NCBI GenBank assembly: GCA_024710005.1
Contig: JANJVQ010000001.1
Coordinates: forward strand, 1 to 64,000
Direction: 5' to 3'
Source: Paludibacter sp.
GTDB lineage: Bacteria; Bacteroidota; Bacteroidia; Bacteroidales; Paludibacteraceae
Length of the DNA stretch: 64,000 nucleotides
In this document: in pieces, positions 25,596 to 33,457 of the stretch
Numbering within the stretch: position 1 is the first letter of the stretch
Layout of the letters: each line of letters begins with the position of its first letter
The notes under the pieces: model-generated
Databases searched by the model: none
The model's input: only the letters and a program-made list of their open reading frames with translations
Told to the model about the DNA's origin: nothing
Translations under genes and position numbers: made by a program

Positions 25596-25752
25596 GGCAA
25601 TCACTGAAGTTGATTGTAGTAATCAAGTTATGAATCAAGTTGGGATATTGGGCAATCACTAAAGTTGATTGTAGTAATCAAGTTATGAATCAAGTTGGGC
25701 TATTGGGCAATCACTGAAGTTGATTGTAGCAATCAAGTTATGAATCAAGTTA
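25596..25752. repeat. 55-bp tandem repeat, nearly three copies
   Basis: Units start at 25596, 25651 and 25706 (the third is about 47 bases long) and differ by only a few bases. Each holds TTGATTGTAG.AATCAA, a small 6-bp dyad, and a repeated AATCAAGTT word. It lies between the tRNA-Leu terminator and the glsB stop. There are no unique spacers, so it is not CRISPR. Confidence 0.9.
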
Positions 25753-25758
25753 AGCTAA

Positions 25759-26877
25759 TTAGTTTTTTGGGGTTTTAGCTTCCTTAACTTTAGCTTCCTT
25801 GATCTTGTTGGCATCCTTGGCTTCCTTAGCTTTTGCTTTCTTAGCCTTTTTAGCGGCTTTTTCTTTTTCCTTTTTCAGTTTCAGCTTCAGTTTTTCTTCT
25901 TTGGCAAGTTTGCGGGCAGCCTTTCTTTCATCCATCAGTTTACGCAGGTATTCAACATAAGGCTGAATGTAGCGTTGCTTCTTGGTTTCCAGCAAATCAT
26001 CCATGATTACAAGCAATCCGGATTCATAAACAGAGCCAAAATCATGATCCTGAATGGAACCAAAGAAACGCATGGTGTCGGTCAGACCGATATAAGCATT
26101 AAACATCGCAGGAACGTTTTCACCCTCATTACGGACAGCTTTAATCAATAATTTGTAGTCATCAGCCGGTTTTTCTTCCGTGAAAATGGTTTTGGCCAGC
26201 TTTTTGGTTTTGGCACTGACAGCAACCGGATTCTTGGGCTTGATTAACTCATCGGTATCCTGAAAATGTTTTGACAGATATTCGTAAATCAATTCCCGGC
26301 TTCTCACAGGATAATCTTTGTAAATTGTAACTTTACCAATGAAGTATTTTGCACCTTTAACAGAATGAATCAGCGCGCCTAATCCATCCCAGAGATTATC
26401 CAACGCGAATAAGCTTTTCATCCCCATCTTGGTAGTCTGATAATCCGGCTGGACAAAAGCGCGGCCCAGTTCGATGGTGTGCGGCATAAATTCTTTAATG
26501 AACTTATCATTAAAGTTGAACAAGTGAGACATAACGAAGGCCGGCTGACCGTCTTCCTTCAATTTTACATCAGTACCCGACAAAAAACGATATCCACCAA
26601 TAATCTGCTCAGCATCAGGATCCCAAACAATCAATTGCTTATATGGCTTTTCCATATAATCAAATTTATCAGTATCAATTTCTTCTCCGGTTCCACCGCC
26701 TCCGGCACGAAAAGACAATTCACGTAAACGTCCGATTTCGCGCATCACATGAGGAGAGTCATGCGCCGTTACAATATAAATCTGATTGCCGGATTTGTTG
26801 GTTGGTCTTAAAAATTTATCCGGGCTAAGTTCGCTCTTAAGGACATCCCTATCTACGGGCTCAATAATTTCTTTCAT
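25759..26877 (-). CDS. glsB: GlsB-type N-acyltransferase (glycine/ornithine lipid synthesis) with Lys/Ala-rich tail
   Basis: 372 residues. The GNAT-like body (about 1-325) has the wording known from Bacteroides GlsB: a VDRDVLKSEL start, NQIYIVTAHDSPHVMREIGRLRELSFRAGGGGTG cut as YIVTAHDSP and ELSFRAGGGGTG, KPYKQLIVWDP, IELGRAFVQPDYQ and ALDNLWDGLGA. GlsB N-acylates glycine (or ornithine) with a 3-hydroxy fatty acid to make glycine or ornithine lipids of the envelope. The usual partner glsA is not in this window. Residues about 325-372 form a tail of mostly Lys, Ala and Glu, perhaps for membrane contact. A -7 box (TACATTTG, 26927-26934) lies upstream. Confidence 0.85.
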   Translation of the reverse strand: MKEIIEPVDRDVLKSELSPDKFLRPTNKSGNQIYIVTAHDSPHVMREIGRLRELSFRAGGGGTGEEIDTDKFDYMEKPYKQLIVWDPDAEQIIGGYRFLSGTDVKLKEDGQPAFVMSHLFNFNDKFIKEFMPHTIELGRAFVQPDYQTTKMGMKSLFALDNLWDGLGALIHSVKGAKYFIGKVTIYKDYPVRSRELIYEYLSKHFQDTDELIKPKNPVAVSAKTKKLAKTIFTEEKPADDYKLLIKAVRNEGENVPAMFNAYIGLTDTMRFFGSIQDHDFGSVYESGLLVIMDDLLETKKQRYIQPYVEYLRKLMDERKAARKLAKEEKLKLKLKKEKEKAAKKAKKAKAKEAKDANKIKEAKVKEAKTPKN

Positions 26878-27208
26878 CTTCTATACTATTGTATATATAA
26901 ATATACCAAATACCATTTTTTCGCTGCAAATGTACGGCTTTTTTATTAAAATTGATAAAAGGGGATATAATTTATCCATTTTTTTTCATATCATCATCAG
27001 AGACTTAAATATCCATCCTATATAATATATGTAAAAAGGAACCCTGTCTTCGATAATTCATTTTAAATTGGTATAAAACAGTCTTTTTTTGAAAATATTT
27101 GAGCCAAATGTTTTTCAATCAGAATAAAAGCAATATATTTGCAGTTCGAAAATCGAAAAAGAATAACATACAATAAATATAATATTAACTAATAAAAAAC
27201 TTATTAAA
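26878..27208. other. Divergent intergenic between glsB and HU
   Basis: This holds a minus-strand -7 box for glsB (26927-26934, TACATTTG) and a plus-strand -7 box for the HU gene (27134-27141, TATATTTG, about 67 bases before its ATG, with no clear -33). The rest is AT-rich with nothing recognisable. Confidence 0.5.
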
Positions 27209-27481
27209 ATGACAAAAGCAGATATCGTAAACGAAATTGCTAAAAACACAGGAATTGACAAAGCATCTGTGCTGGCAACTGTAGAAGCTTTTATGGAAAC
27301 AATCAAGGATTCTCTTGCAAAAAACGAGAATGTGTATTTAAGAGGTTTCGGTAGCTTTGTAATCAAACAAAGAGCACAAAAAACTGCCCGTAACATTTCA
27401 AAAAATACTACTATCATCATACCTGCACACAACATTCCATCATTTAAGCCTGCGAAGACTTTTGTTAGTGTAGTAAAATAA
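27209..27481 (+). CDS. HU-family DNA-binding protein
   Basis: 90 residues, the standard HU length. The MTKADIVNEIAKNTG start, the central LRGFGSFVIKQRAQKTARN and the beta-arm IPAHNIPSFKPAK, which ends in the DNA-intercalating proline, are typical. It forms dimers that bend and compact DNA. A following 29-residue basic protein begins 19 bases later and rng after that, a conserved order in Bacteroidales. A strong -7 box is upstream. Confidence 0.95.
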   Translation: MTKADIVNEIAKNTGIDKASVLATVEAFMETIKDSLAKNENVYLRGFGSFVIKQRAQKTARNISKNTTIIIPAHNIPSFKPAKTFVSVVK

Positions 27482-27500
27482 TTTTTAAAACAGATAGAAA

Positions 27501-27590
27501 ATGCCAAGCGGAAAAAAGAGAAAAAGACACAAAATGGCTACGCATAAGCGTAAGAAAAGACTGAGAAAAAACAGGCATAAGAAGAAATAA
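27501..27590 (+). CDS. 29-residue basic AURKAIP1/COX24-domain protein
   Basis: A reading frame of 29 codons, mostly Lys, Arg and His (it starts MPSGKKRKRHKMATHKRKK). It matches the small AURKAIP1/COX24-type proteins of Bacteroidota, which resemble the C-terminus of the mitochondrial ribosomal protein mS38. A ribosomal role is the likely one. It sits 19 bases after the HU stop and is probably cotranscribed with it; a terminator (27626-27664) follows. Confidence 0.85.
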   Translation: MPSGKKRKRHKMATHKRKKRLRKNRHKKK

Positions 27591-27625
27591 TATTGTCTAA
27601 ATTGGTCTTTATTTTAAAGTCCGGG

Positions 27626-27664
27626 AAACAAACTTAAAGACTTTTACTTTAAGTTTGTTTTTTG
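27626..27664 (+). terminator. Intrinsic terminator after the HU/small-protein pair
   Basis: A perfect 14-bp stem (27626-27639 with 27647-27660; AAACAAACTTAAAG) with a 7-base loop runs into TTT. It lies 37 bases before the rng start, so rng needs its own promoter or readthrough. Confidence 0.75.
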
Positions 27665-27700
27665 TTTGAGCGAAAACAAAAACATTAAATCATAAATAAA

Positions 27701-29287
27701 GTGGATAGCGAATTTGTAGTAGATGTACAACCATCTGAAATTTCAATTGCGCTGCTGGAAAACAAAAGACTGGTTGAATTCAACCGCGAAAGCCGTGAAG
27801 CACGGTTTGCCGTAGGGAATATCTACCTGGGAAGGGTTAAGAAATTAATGCCCGGTTTAAATGCAGCATTTGTAGATGTTGGTTTCGAAAAAGACGCTTT
27901 TCTTCATTATCTTGATTTAGGATCCAATTTCAACACCCTTAACCAATTTACAACGCAGGTGCTGAGCGACCGTAAAAAAGCGCCTTCGATAAATAAGGTT
28001 AAACACCATCCGGAAATTGACAAAAACGGTTCAATCGGTGATGTTCTTAAAACAGGACAGGATATCTTGGTTCAGGTAGCCAAAGAACCTATCTCTACAA
28101 AAGGACCCCGACTGACAGCCGAAGTTTCGATTGCCGGAAGATTTTTAGTACTGATTCCATTTGCCGACAAGGTTTCCGTTTCTCAGAAGATTACTTCTGA
28201 AGAAGAAAGAATACGGCTTAAACAACTGATTCAAAGCATTAAACCCAAAGGATTTGGGGTAATTGTAAGAACAGTTGCAGAAGATAAAAAAGTAGCGGAA
28301 TTAGTCAACGAACTCAATATCTTAGTGAAACGCTGGGAAGAAGCGATTGCAAAATTGCAACAAGCCAAAGGTATTTCACTGATTTTAGAAGAATTAGGTC
28401 GCACGGTGGGAATAATTAGAGATTTATTCAACACCAGTTACAACAATATCCACGTAAACGATCCGGATATTTTTACAGAAGTCAGAGATTATGTAGAACT
28501 GATTGCACCGGACCGAAAAGATATTGTGAAACTTTATAAAGATGACACACCGATTTTTGATCATTTCGGCATTACCAAGCAGATTAAATCCGGCTTTGGT
28601 AAAACGGTATCTTTCAAAAGCGGTGCTTATCTGATCATCGAACACACAGAAGCGTTGCATGTTATTGACGTTAACAGCGGAAACAGATCCAAGAATTCAG
28701 CCGGACAAGAAGGCAATGCATTGGATGTGAATCTGGCTGCTGCAGATGAAATCGCACGTCAGTTACGCTTGCGCGATATGGGTGGTATTATCGTTGTTGA
28801 CTTTATCGACATGCACGAAAATGAAAACAGGCAAAAACTGTATGACAGAATGCGTGATTCCATGTCGAACGACAGAGCAAAACACAACATATTACCACTC
28901 AGCAAGTTTGGTTTAATGCAAATGACCCGGCAACGGGTTCGCCCTGTCACCGATATCAACATTGAAGAAAAGTGCCCGACCTGCTTGGGAACCGGGAAAA
29001 TGCAACCTTCAATATTATTTGTCGATCAGATAGAAGAAAAAATTGACCATTTGGTGAATGGTCTTAAAATTAAAAAATTTGCATTGCACATTCATCCGTA
29101 TGTTGAGGCTTTTATCTCTAAAGGCATCAGTTCATTGAAGTTGAAATGGAAACTCAAATATGGTGTAGGCTGTAAAATCATTGCCTCACAAGAAATGGGA
29201 TTCCTGCAATACAAATTTTACGATGGTAAGGGGAATGAAATTAACCTGAAACAGGAATTGGAAAAGCATGATGAAATCAAAGCTTGA
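27701..29287 (+). CDS. rng: Ribonuclease G/E family protein
   Basis: 528 residues, RNase G-like in length, without the long E. coli RNase E tail. It opens with an S1-type RNA-binding domain (EARFAVGNIYLGRVKKLMPGLNAAFVDVG, read as short motifs NIYLGRV and GLNAAFVDVG). The DNase I-like core holds the metal aspartates in HVIDVNSG and VVDFIDM, and the zinc link CPTCLGTG is at about residue 425. It cleaves AU-rich single-stranded RNA, including 5S/16S rRNA precursors and mRNA. The start is a GTG (VDSEFVVDVQP); no ATG is better placed. Confidence 0.94.
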   Translation: MDSEFVVDVQPSEISIALLENKRLVEFNRESREARFAVGNIYLGRVKKLMPGLNAAFVDVGFEKDAFLHYLDLGSNFNTLNQFTTQVLSDRKKAPSINKVKHHPEIDKNGSIGDVLKTGQDILVQVAKEPISTKGPRLTAEVSIAGRFLVLIPFADKVSVSQKITSEEERIRLKQLIQSIKPKGFGVIVRTVAEDKKVAELVNELNILVKRWEEAIAKLQQAKGISLILEELGRTVGIIRDLFNTSYNNIHVNDPDIFTEVRDYVELIAPDRKDIVKLYKDDTPIFDHFGITKQIKSGFGKTVSFKSGAYLIIEHTEALHVIDVNSGNRSKNSAGQEGNALDVNLAAADEIARQLRLRDMGGIIVVDFIDMHENENRQKLYDRMRDSMSNDRAKHNILPLSKFGLMQMTRQRVRPVTDINIEEKCPTCLGTGKMQPSILFVDQIEEKIDHLVNGLKIKKFALHIHPYVEAFISKGISSLKLKWKLKYGVGCKIIASQEMGFLQYKFYDGKGNEINLKQELEKHDEIKA

Positions 29288-29290
29288 ATT

Positions 29291-29324
29291 AAAGGCCGTA
29301 CTGCATTGTACGGCCTTTTTTTTT
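29291..29324 (+). terminator. Intrinsic terminator of rng
   Basis: AAAGGCCGTAC (29291-29301), a 6-base loop, then GTACGGCC and nine T. A strong classic terminator that begins four bases after the stop. Confidence 0.9.
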
Positions 29325-29344
29325 GAAAAAAAACTTCGAGAGTA

Positions 29345-29375
29345 TTTGCTATTTCTAAAAAAGAGCGTATATTTG
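29345..29375 (+). promoter_or_regulatory. Promoter of the tRNA-Gly cluster
   Basis: TTTG (29345-29348), 19 bases, TATATTTG (29368-29375): a perfect match with ideal spacing. A small 6-bp hairpin (29380-29394) starts at the predicted transcript start. The true tRNA begins 185 bases downstream, after the two decoy units. Confidence 0.8.
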
Positions 29376-29401
29376 CACTCCGATTGCGAATCGGGGTATT
29401 T

Positions 29402-29559
29402 GCGAAAATAGCTCAGTTGCCAGAGAATAGACAACAATATGCTCTACCAACTGAGATTAAGTAAGGAAAGTTTATATAATGCGAAAATAGCTCAGTTGCC
29501 AGAGAATAAATAACAATATGCTCTACCAACTGAGATTAAGTAAGGAAAGTTTGTACAAT
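29402..29559 (+). repeat. Two 79-bp tandem partial tRNA-Gly units with an antisense D-arm
   Basis: Units 29402-29480 and 29481-29559 differ by four substitutions. Each starts with the first 18 bases of the true tRNA-Gly (GCGAAAATAGCTCAGTTG) at the exact 79-base period that the true tRNA at 29560 continues. They then diverge. Each unit has a reverse copy of the tRNA D-arm (GCTCTACCAACTGAG at 29441-29455 and 29520-29534). Within a unit it can fold back on the local D-arm copy with 12 of 14 pairs (16-base loop), while with the true tRNA D-arm (29570-29584) it pairs perfectly over 15 bases. There is no anticodon or T-arm, so these are not functional tRNAs. Confidence 0.9.
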
Positions 29560-29632
29560 GCGAAAATAGCTCAGTTGGTAGAGCATAACCTTGCCAAGGT
29601 TAGGGTCGCGGGTTCGAGTCCCGTTTTTCGCT
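29560..29632 (+). tRNA. tRNA-Gly (anticodon GCC)
   Basis: 73 nt. The acceptor GCGAAAA pairs with TTTTCGC and there is a U discriminator base, as is usual for tRNA-Gly. The D-arm is GCTC-AGTTGGTA-GAGC, the anticodon arm TAACC-TTGCCAA-GGTTA gives GCC, and the T-arm is GCGGG-TTCGAGT-CCCGT. CCA is not encoded. It is preceded by two partial tandem copies of its own 5' half. Confidence 0.97.
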
Positions 29633-29640
29633 CAAAACAT

Positions 29641-29666
29641 AGTGAAACGGCGCGTTTCACTTTTTC
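29641..29666 (+). terminator. Terminator-like hairpin between tRNA-Gly and tRNA-Leu
   Basis: AGTGAAACG (29641-29649), a 3-base loop, then CGTTTCACT (29653-29661) followed by TTTTC. If it works, the two leucine tRNAs need another promoter; none with a good -7 box is evident in the 25 bases that follow, so it may be a partial terminator or a processing site. Confidence 0.6.
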
Positions 29667-29686
29667 ATGAAGTATTACTACCATCT

Positions 29687-29770
29687 GCCCAGATGGTGAA
29701 ATTGGTAGACACGCTAGTTTCAGGGACTAGTGGCCGCAAGGCTGTGCAGGTTCGAGTCCTGTTCTGGGCA
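29687..29770 (+). tRNA. tRNA-Leu (anticodon CAG)
   Basis: 84 nt class II tRNA. Acceptor GCCCAGA / TCTGGGC, anticodon arm CTAGT-TTCAGGG-ACTAG with CAG, variable arm TGGCCGCAAGGCTG, T-arm CAGG-TTCGAGT-CCTG. CCA is not encoded. Third base-pair details are normal. Confidence 0.96.
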
Positions 29771-29784
29771 CACTTTAACTTCAT

Positions 29785-29871
29785 GCGCAGGTGGTGAAAT
29801 TGGTATACACGCTACTTTGAGGGGGTAGTGCCGGTTACGGCGTGTGAGTTCGAGTCTCATCCTGCGCACCA
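29785..29871 (+). tRNA. tRNA-Leu (anticodon GAG), CCA encoded
   Basis: 84 nt plus an encoded CCA (29869-29871). Acceptor GCGCAGG / CCTGCGC, anticodon arm CTACT-TTGAGGG-GGTAG with GAG, class II variable arm, T-arm TGAG-TTCGAGT-CTCA. The other three tRNAs of the window lack CCA. It ends one base before the stop of the convergent CDF gene. Confidence 0.96.
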
Positions 29872-29872
29872 A

Positions 29873-30769
29873 TCATTTCTTTACATACGGTTCCGTATGA
29901 ATATTTGTTACTGTTTTTTCTCCGAATTTCTCTCTTAAACTGACTTCAATCTCAGTTGCTACATCATGTGATTTCACAAAGCTGATGTCTTTATCTAATT
30001 TAATGTGCACGTCAATCGCGAAGATATTACCTATTTTGCGTGTTTTCAGGTTATGTTGAAAGATAACATCCGGATGTGACTCAATTACATCGATAATCGA
30101 CTTCTCTGTTTCCTGAGGCAATGACCTTTCGAGTAATTCATGTATACTTGGCATCCCGAGTTCAAAAGCAACCTTGAGAATAAAGAAACTGACGATAACC
30201 CCGGCTATGGGGTCGAGTATCCGCCATGATTCGCCTAAGAATATAGCACCGGAAATACCGAGGGCAGTCCCGATGGAAGAAAAGGCATCGGAACGGTGAT
30301 GCCAGGCATTGGCTATTACAGCATTGCTGTTGATTTTATCACCTACAATCTTCGTGTACCAGAATAAAGCTTCTTTGGATATGATAGAAATAATTGCTGC
30401 GAACAATGCCAGATAAGTAGGTTGTTCCAGTACCCCACCATTAACAACCTGTATTATTTTGGATATACCACTCCAGAAAATACCAATTCCCACCAATATC
30501 AAAGCCAGACTAATCAACAATGTGGCAAAAGTTTCATACTTACCATGACCATACCGGTGATCTTCATCTTTTTCTTTTCCGGATATGCCAATGAAAATAA
30601 TCACAAACAGGTCGGTAATAAAATCAGACAACGAATGAATACCATCCGCAATCATGGCTGTACTTTTACCTAAAAAACCGGCGATAATTTTCAATATGGT
30701 TAAAACCATATTAACTGCAAATCCAACCCAGGTAACTTTCCTGGCTTCCTTTACTCTATTCATAATCAT
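29873..30769 (-). CDS. Cation diffusion facilitator (FieF-like)
   Basis: 298 residues. Six membrane helices in the first 205, with the two metal-site motifs HSLSD (about residue 45, helix 2) and HHRSD (about residue 157, helix 5), then a cytoplasmic CTD. It exports Zn2+ or Fe2+/Mn2+ in exchange for protons; the D/H pattern suggests the FieF-like branch. It begins three bases after the stop of another CDF gene, so the two form an operon. A second ATG two codons on is equally usable. It is convergent with the tRNA cluster. Confidence 0.92.
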   Translation of the reverse strand: MIMNRVKEARKVTWVGFAVNMVLTILKIIAGFLGKSTAMIADGIHSLSDFITDLFVIIFIGISGKEKDEDHRYGHGKYETFATLLISLALILVGIGIFWSGISKIIQVVNGGVLEQPTYLALFAAIISIISKEALFWYTKIVGDKINSNAVIANAWHHRSDAFSSIGTALGISGAIFLGESWRILDPIAGVIVSFFILKVAFELGMPSIHELLERSLPQETEKSIIDVIESHPDVIFQHNLKTRKIGNIFAIDVHIKLDKDISFVKSHDVATEIEVSLREKFGEKTVTNIHTEPYVKK

Positions 30770-30772
30770 AAT

Positions 30773-31672
30773 TTAATGTGAACAATTTTCGAAGCAACAA
30801 CTCTCATTTTTTGTTTCGAATTCTATGGTTGCATGTTGAATATTCAAGGTTTTCAGTTCGTCCCTGACTTTGTTCTTCAATACAGATATTTCATCCAGTG
30901 TCAGCGCTTTATTCAAAACAATGTGGGTAGTTACTACATTATATTCTCCATCTACCGACCAACTGTGAAAATCATGCATGGATTCAACATCTTCAAATGC
31001 AGTTATTCGTTCCTTTATTTCATCCATGTCAATTTCATCGGGAGTTCCCTGAAGAATGATGTGCATGCTGGATTTGATATTCCGGAATACATGTATCAGG
31101 ATGTAAATTGAAATCAATACCGACAAAATCGGGTCAATTACAGGCACATCAAAAAAATACATGATGACAGAGCCAATCAGGATAGCCCCCCACCCCAGCA
31201 CATCTTCCCACAGATGCAACGATACCACCTTTTCATTCAGAGAACTACCTTTTCTTAATCGCAATACAGCTACTCCGTTTATGATAATTCCCAGAATCGC
31301 CAATAGAAACATACCTTCCACATTTGTTTCCTGGGGATTGAATATACGGGGAACCGTTTCGAACAGAATAAGGATGCTACCTACCAGCAAAACGACCGAA
31401 TTGATGATTGCACCCAACAGAGAAAAACGCTTGTAACCATAAGAATACTTCTCATCACTTCCTTTTTTCGACAATCTTTGAAAGTACCAGGCCAATCCAA
31501 GCGAAATGCTATCGCCGAAATCATGTACGGCATCTGAAAGAATCGCAACGCTATTTGTCAGTAATCCGCCTATGATTTCTATGATGGTAAAACCAAAGTT
31601 CAGGAAAAAAGCGATACCTATATTTTTCTCACTGTTGTGGTGGTGATGATCTGAGCTTTTAATTTGATGCAT
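30773..31672 (-). CDS. Cation diffusion facilitator (CzcD/ZitB-like, His-rich N-terminus)
   Basis: 299 residues from the ATG at 31672 (the longer frame starts with TTG). A short His-rich segment (DHHHH) precedes helix 1, as in zinc CDF proteins. The metal motifs are HDFGD in helix 2 and HLWED in helix 5, a Zn-type pattern. The C-terminus ends with a Cys/His cluster (CCFENCSH), which could bind metal. With the next gene it makes a two-gene metal-efflux operon of two different CDF branches. Confidence 0.92.
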   Translation of the reverse strand: MHQIKSSDHHHHNSEKNIGIAFFLNFGFTIIEIIGGLLTNSVAILSDAVHDFGDSISLGLAWYFQRLSKKGSDEKYSYGYKRFSLLGAIINSVVLLVGSILILFETVPRIFNPQETNVEGMFLLAILGIIINGVAVLRLRKGSSLNEKVVSLHLWEDVLGWGAILIGSVIMYFFDVPVIDPILSVLISIYILIHVFRNIKSSMHIILQGTPDEIDMDEIKERITAFEDVESMHDFHSWSVDGEYNVVTTHIVLNKALTLDEISVLKNKVRDELKTLNIQHATIEFETKNESCCFENCSH

Positions 31673-32014
31673 GATGCGTGATATAATATGAAACAAAACA
31701 AATTAATTTGGTCCTTGTTCAGTGTGGAATTAATTTCAGACAAAAATAGAATTAAATAATTAATATTCATTGTTGTCAAGTGAAAAATATTGAGATTCTT
31801 CGCTACGCTCAGAATGACAGCGTGTTGTGATATGACTTTGATATTGTCATCTCGAACGAAGTAAGAGATCTTATTTATAGTTCTTAGTGCCCTATTCCGG
31901 AACTTCTGTACCGGGTTATTTGAATGATTAATATTTCAAAAAAGCCGGCAAATAAACAAGAGATTTGCAATAAAAAACGTACTTTTGTGGAAATGAGTTT
32001 AAATACTGTTTTCA
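31673..32014. other. Divergent intergenic with an inverted pair of dispersed repeats
   Basis: The repeat 'AGATTCTTCGCTACGCTCAG...' (31797-31826) and its reverse-oriented relative (31850-31877, TGTCATCTCGAACG..) form an imperfect inverted pair like that at 5992-6181. A -7 box, TACTTTTG (31980-31987), lies before the next plus-strand gene. There is no other feature. Confidence 0.6.
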
Positions 32015-33424
32015 ATGAGAATTCGCCTTTTATTAATTACACTACTCTTTATTACAAATACTTTTGCACAGTCACCAGCTGAAGCTGATGCATTATTTAA
32101 CGATAAAAAATACGAAGAATCGGGACGACTCTACGCTGCTTTGTTAGAAAAACGACCAACAGACGCGTTGTATAATTACCGCTATGCCCGGTGTCGCTAC
32201 GAATCGGGTGATAACGAATCAGCCATCAGGCATTTTCTGGCCGGCGGTAACCGTTATCCCTTACGCGATTATTATCTGGCCGACAGTTATTTTCAGGAGT
32301 ACCGGTTTTCAGAGGCAATTGAGTACTTCAACAATTACACCAACAGCACAACAGCTAATCAGTCATTTTTGCCTGATGTATATGATAAACTCAGAAGAGC
32401 CCGTATTGGAGCAAGGTTGATCAACCGGGTTGAAGATGTTGAGATTATAGACAGTACGGTAGTCGACAAAAAAGACTTTCTGAAATATTACCGGTTAAGC
32501 CGGGAAACCGGGAAATTTTCTGTACAGTCGGTTAATACCGCTGGAAAAGAAGCCATCGACCTGGTTACATTTATTACCCAGCGGGGAGATCGCAAAATTT
32601 TCTCAGACCTGTCAGGCAGCCGTACCGACCTCTACGCGGCAAATAAATTGCTGGATGGCTGGTCGAAACCCGAAAGGCTGTCCCAGAATGTAAATACTGT
32701 TGACGATGAAAACTATCCCTTCTTAATGCTTGATGGTATAACCCTGTATTTTGCATCGAACAATGAAAACTCTATAGGCGGCTATGATATTTTCATTACC
32801 CGTTTTAATGCTAACACAAATGATTATCTGAATCCTGACAACATAGGTATGCCTTTTAATTCCATATTCAATGATTACATGTATGTGATTGATGAAACAC
32901 TTGGTACGGGATGGTTCGTAACTGATCGCTATCAACCAGTCAACAAGGTAATTATATATCAGTTCATAAACAGGGAAGAAAAGCAATACGTTTCAGCAGA
33001 CGACATTTCGCATCTTACCAGAGTAGCCCGACTGAAAACTTACAGAAAAGGGACACATAAAGCAAAAAAACCGGTTGATGATCTGATTAGCATTCCAGAA
33101 ACAGTCACACCACAAGCAATATTATTTATGGTAAACGATTCGGTTTCATATACCAGCACAAGTCAGTTTAAAAGCGCCCAGGCACTTAAACTGTGGAACG
33201 AATGGTACAGAGTATCCGAAGATCTGACACAGAAAGAAACTCTACTCAGGTCATTGCGCGAAGCATTTCAAACATCAGAAGATGAAATTGATAAAAAAGA
33301 CCTGACTGCAGAAATCATGGAACTTGAAATACAGGTGTTGAAAAACAGGCAACTATTGAATGAAAAAATCATCAATGTTCGGAACGAAGAAATAAAATAT
33401 TTACAAAACCTGCATTTGAAATAA
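32015..33424 (+). CDS. Exported TPR / PD40-propeller protein
   Basis: 469 residues with a Sec signal peptide (1-19, ending TFA-Q). TPR-like helices follow (about 20-140: ADALFNDKKYEESGRLYAALLEK cut to ALFNDKKYEES, then DALYNYRYARCRYESGD and YFQEYRFSEAIEYF), then a propeller of PD40-type (about 180-320: RKIFSDLSGSRTDLY, YFASNNENSIGGYDIF). The combination is found in Bacteroidota peptidoglycan-associated/OmpA-like proteins and in T9SS PorE/PorW-type accessories, but the C-terminal OmpA domain is missing here. It ends with a coiled coil (about 410-469). Likely a periplasmic scaffold; function unknown. Confidence 0.8.
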   Translation: MRIRLLLITLLFITNTFAQSPAEADALFNDKKYEESGRLYAALLEKRPTDALYNYRYARCRYESGDNESAIRHFLAGGNRYPLRDYYLADSYFQEYRFSEAIEYFNNYTNSTTANQSFLPDVYDKLRRARIGARLINRVEDVEIIDSTVVDKKDFLKYYRLSRETGKFSVQSVNTAGKEAIDLVTFITQRGDRKIFSDLSGSRTDLYAANKLLDGWSKPERLSQNVNTVDDENYPFLMLDGITLYFASNNENSIGGYDIFITRFNANTNDYLNPDNIGMPFNSIFNDYMYVIDETLGTGWFVTDRYQPVNKVIIYQFINREEKQYVSADDISHLTRVARLKTYRKGTHKAKKPVDDLISIPETVTPQAILFMVNDSVSYTSTSQFKSAQALKLWNEWYRVSEDLTQKETLLRSLREAFQTSEDEIDKKDLTAEIMELEIQVLKNRQLLNEKIINVRNEEIKYLQNLHLK

Positions 33425-33457
33425 ATTTTCGATATATTTACACAATTTTTTAATCCT

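Noticed and set aside
25409-25600. Minus-strand open frame over the tRNA-Leu gene
   Set aside because: It is the antisense of a tRNA and its terminator; antisense tRNA frames commonly look open.
25596-25752. CRISPR array
   Set aside because: The repeats are 55 bases long, contiguous and without unique spacers, and no cas gene is in the window.
29402-29559. Two extra tRNA-Gly genes
   Set aside because: They share only the first 18 bases plus part of the D-arm; the anticodon and T-arms and the acceptor 3' strand are missing.
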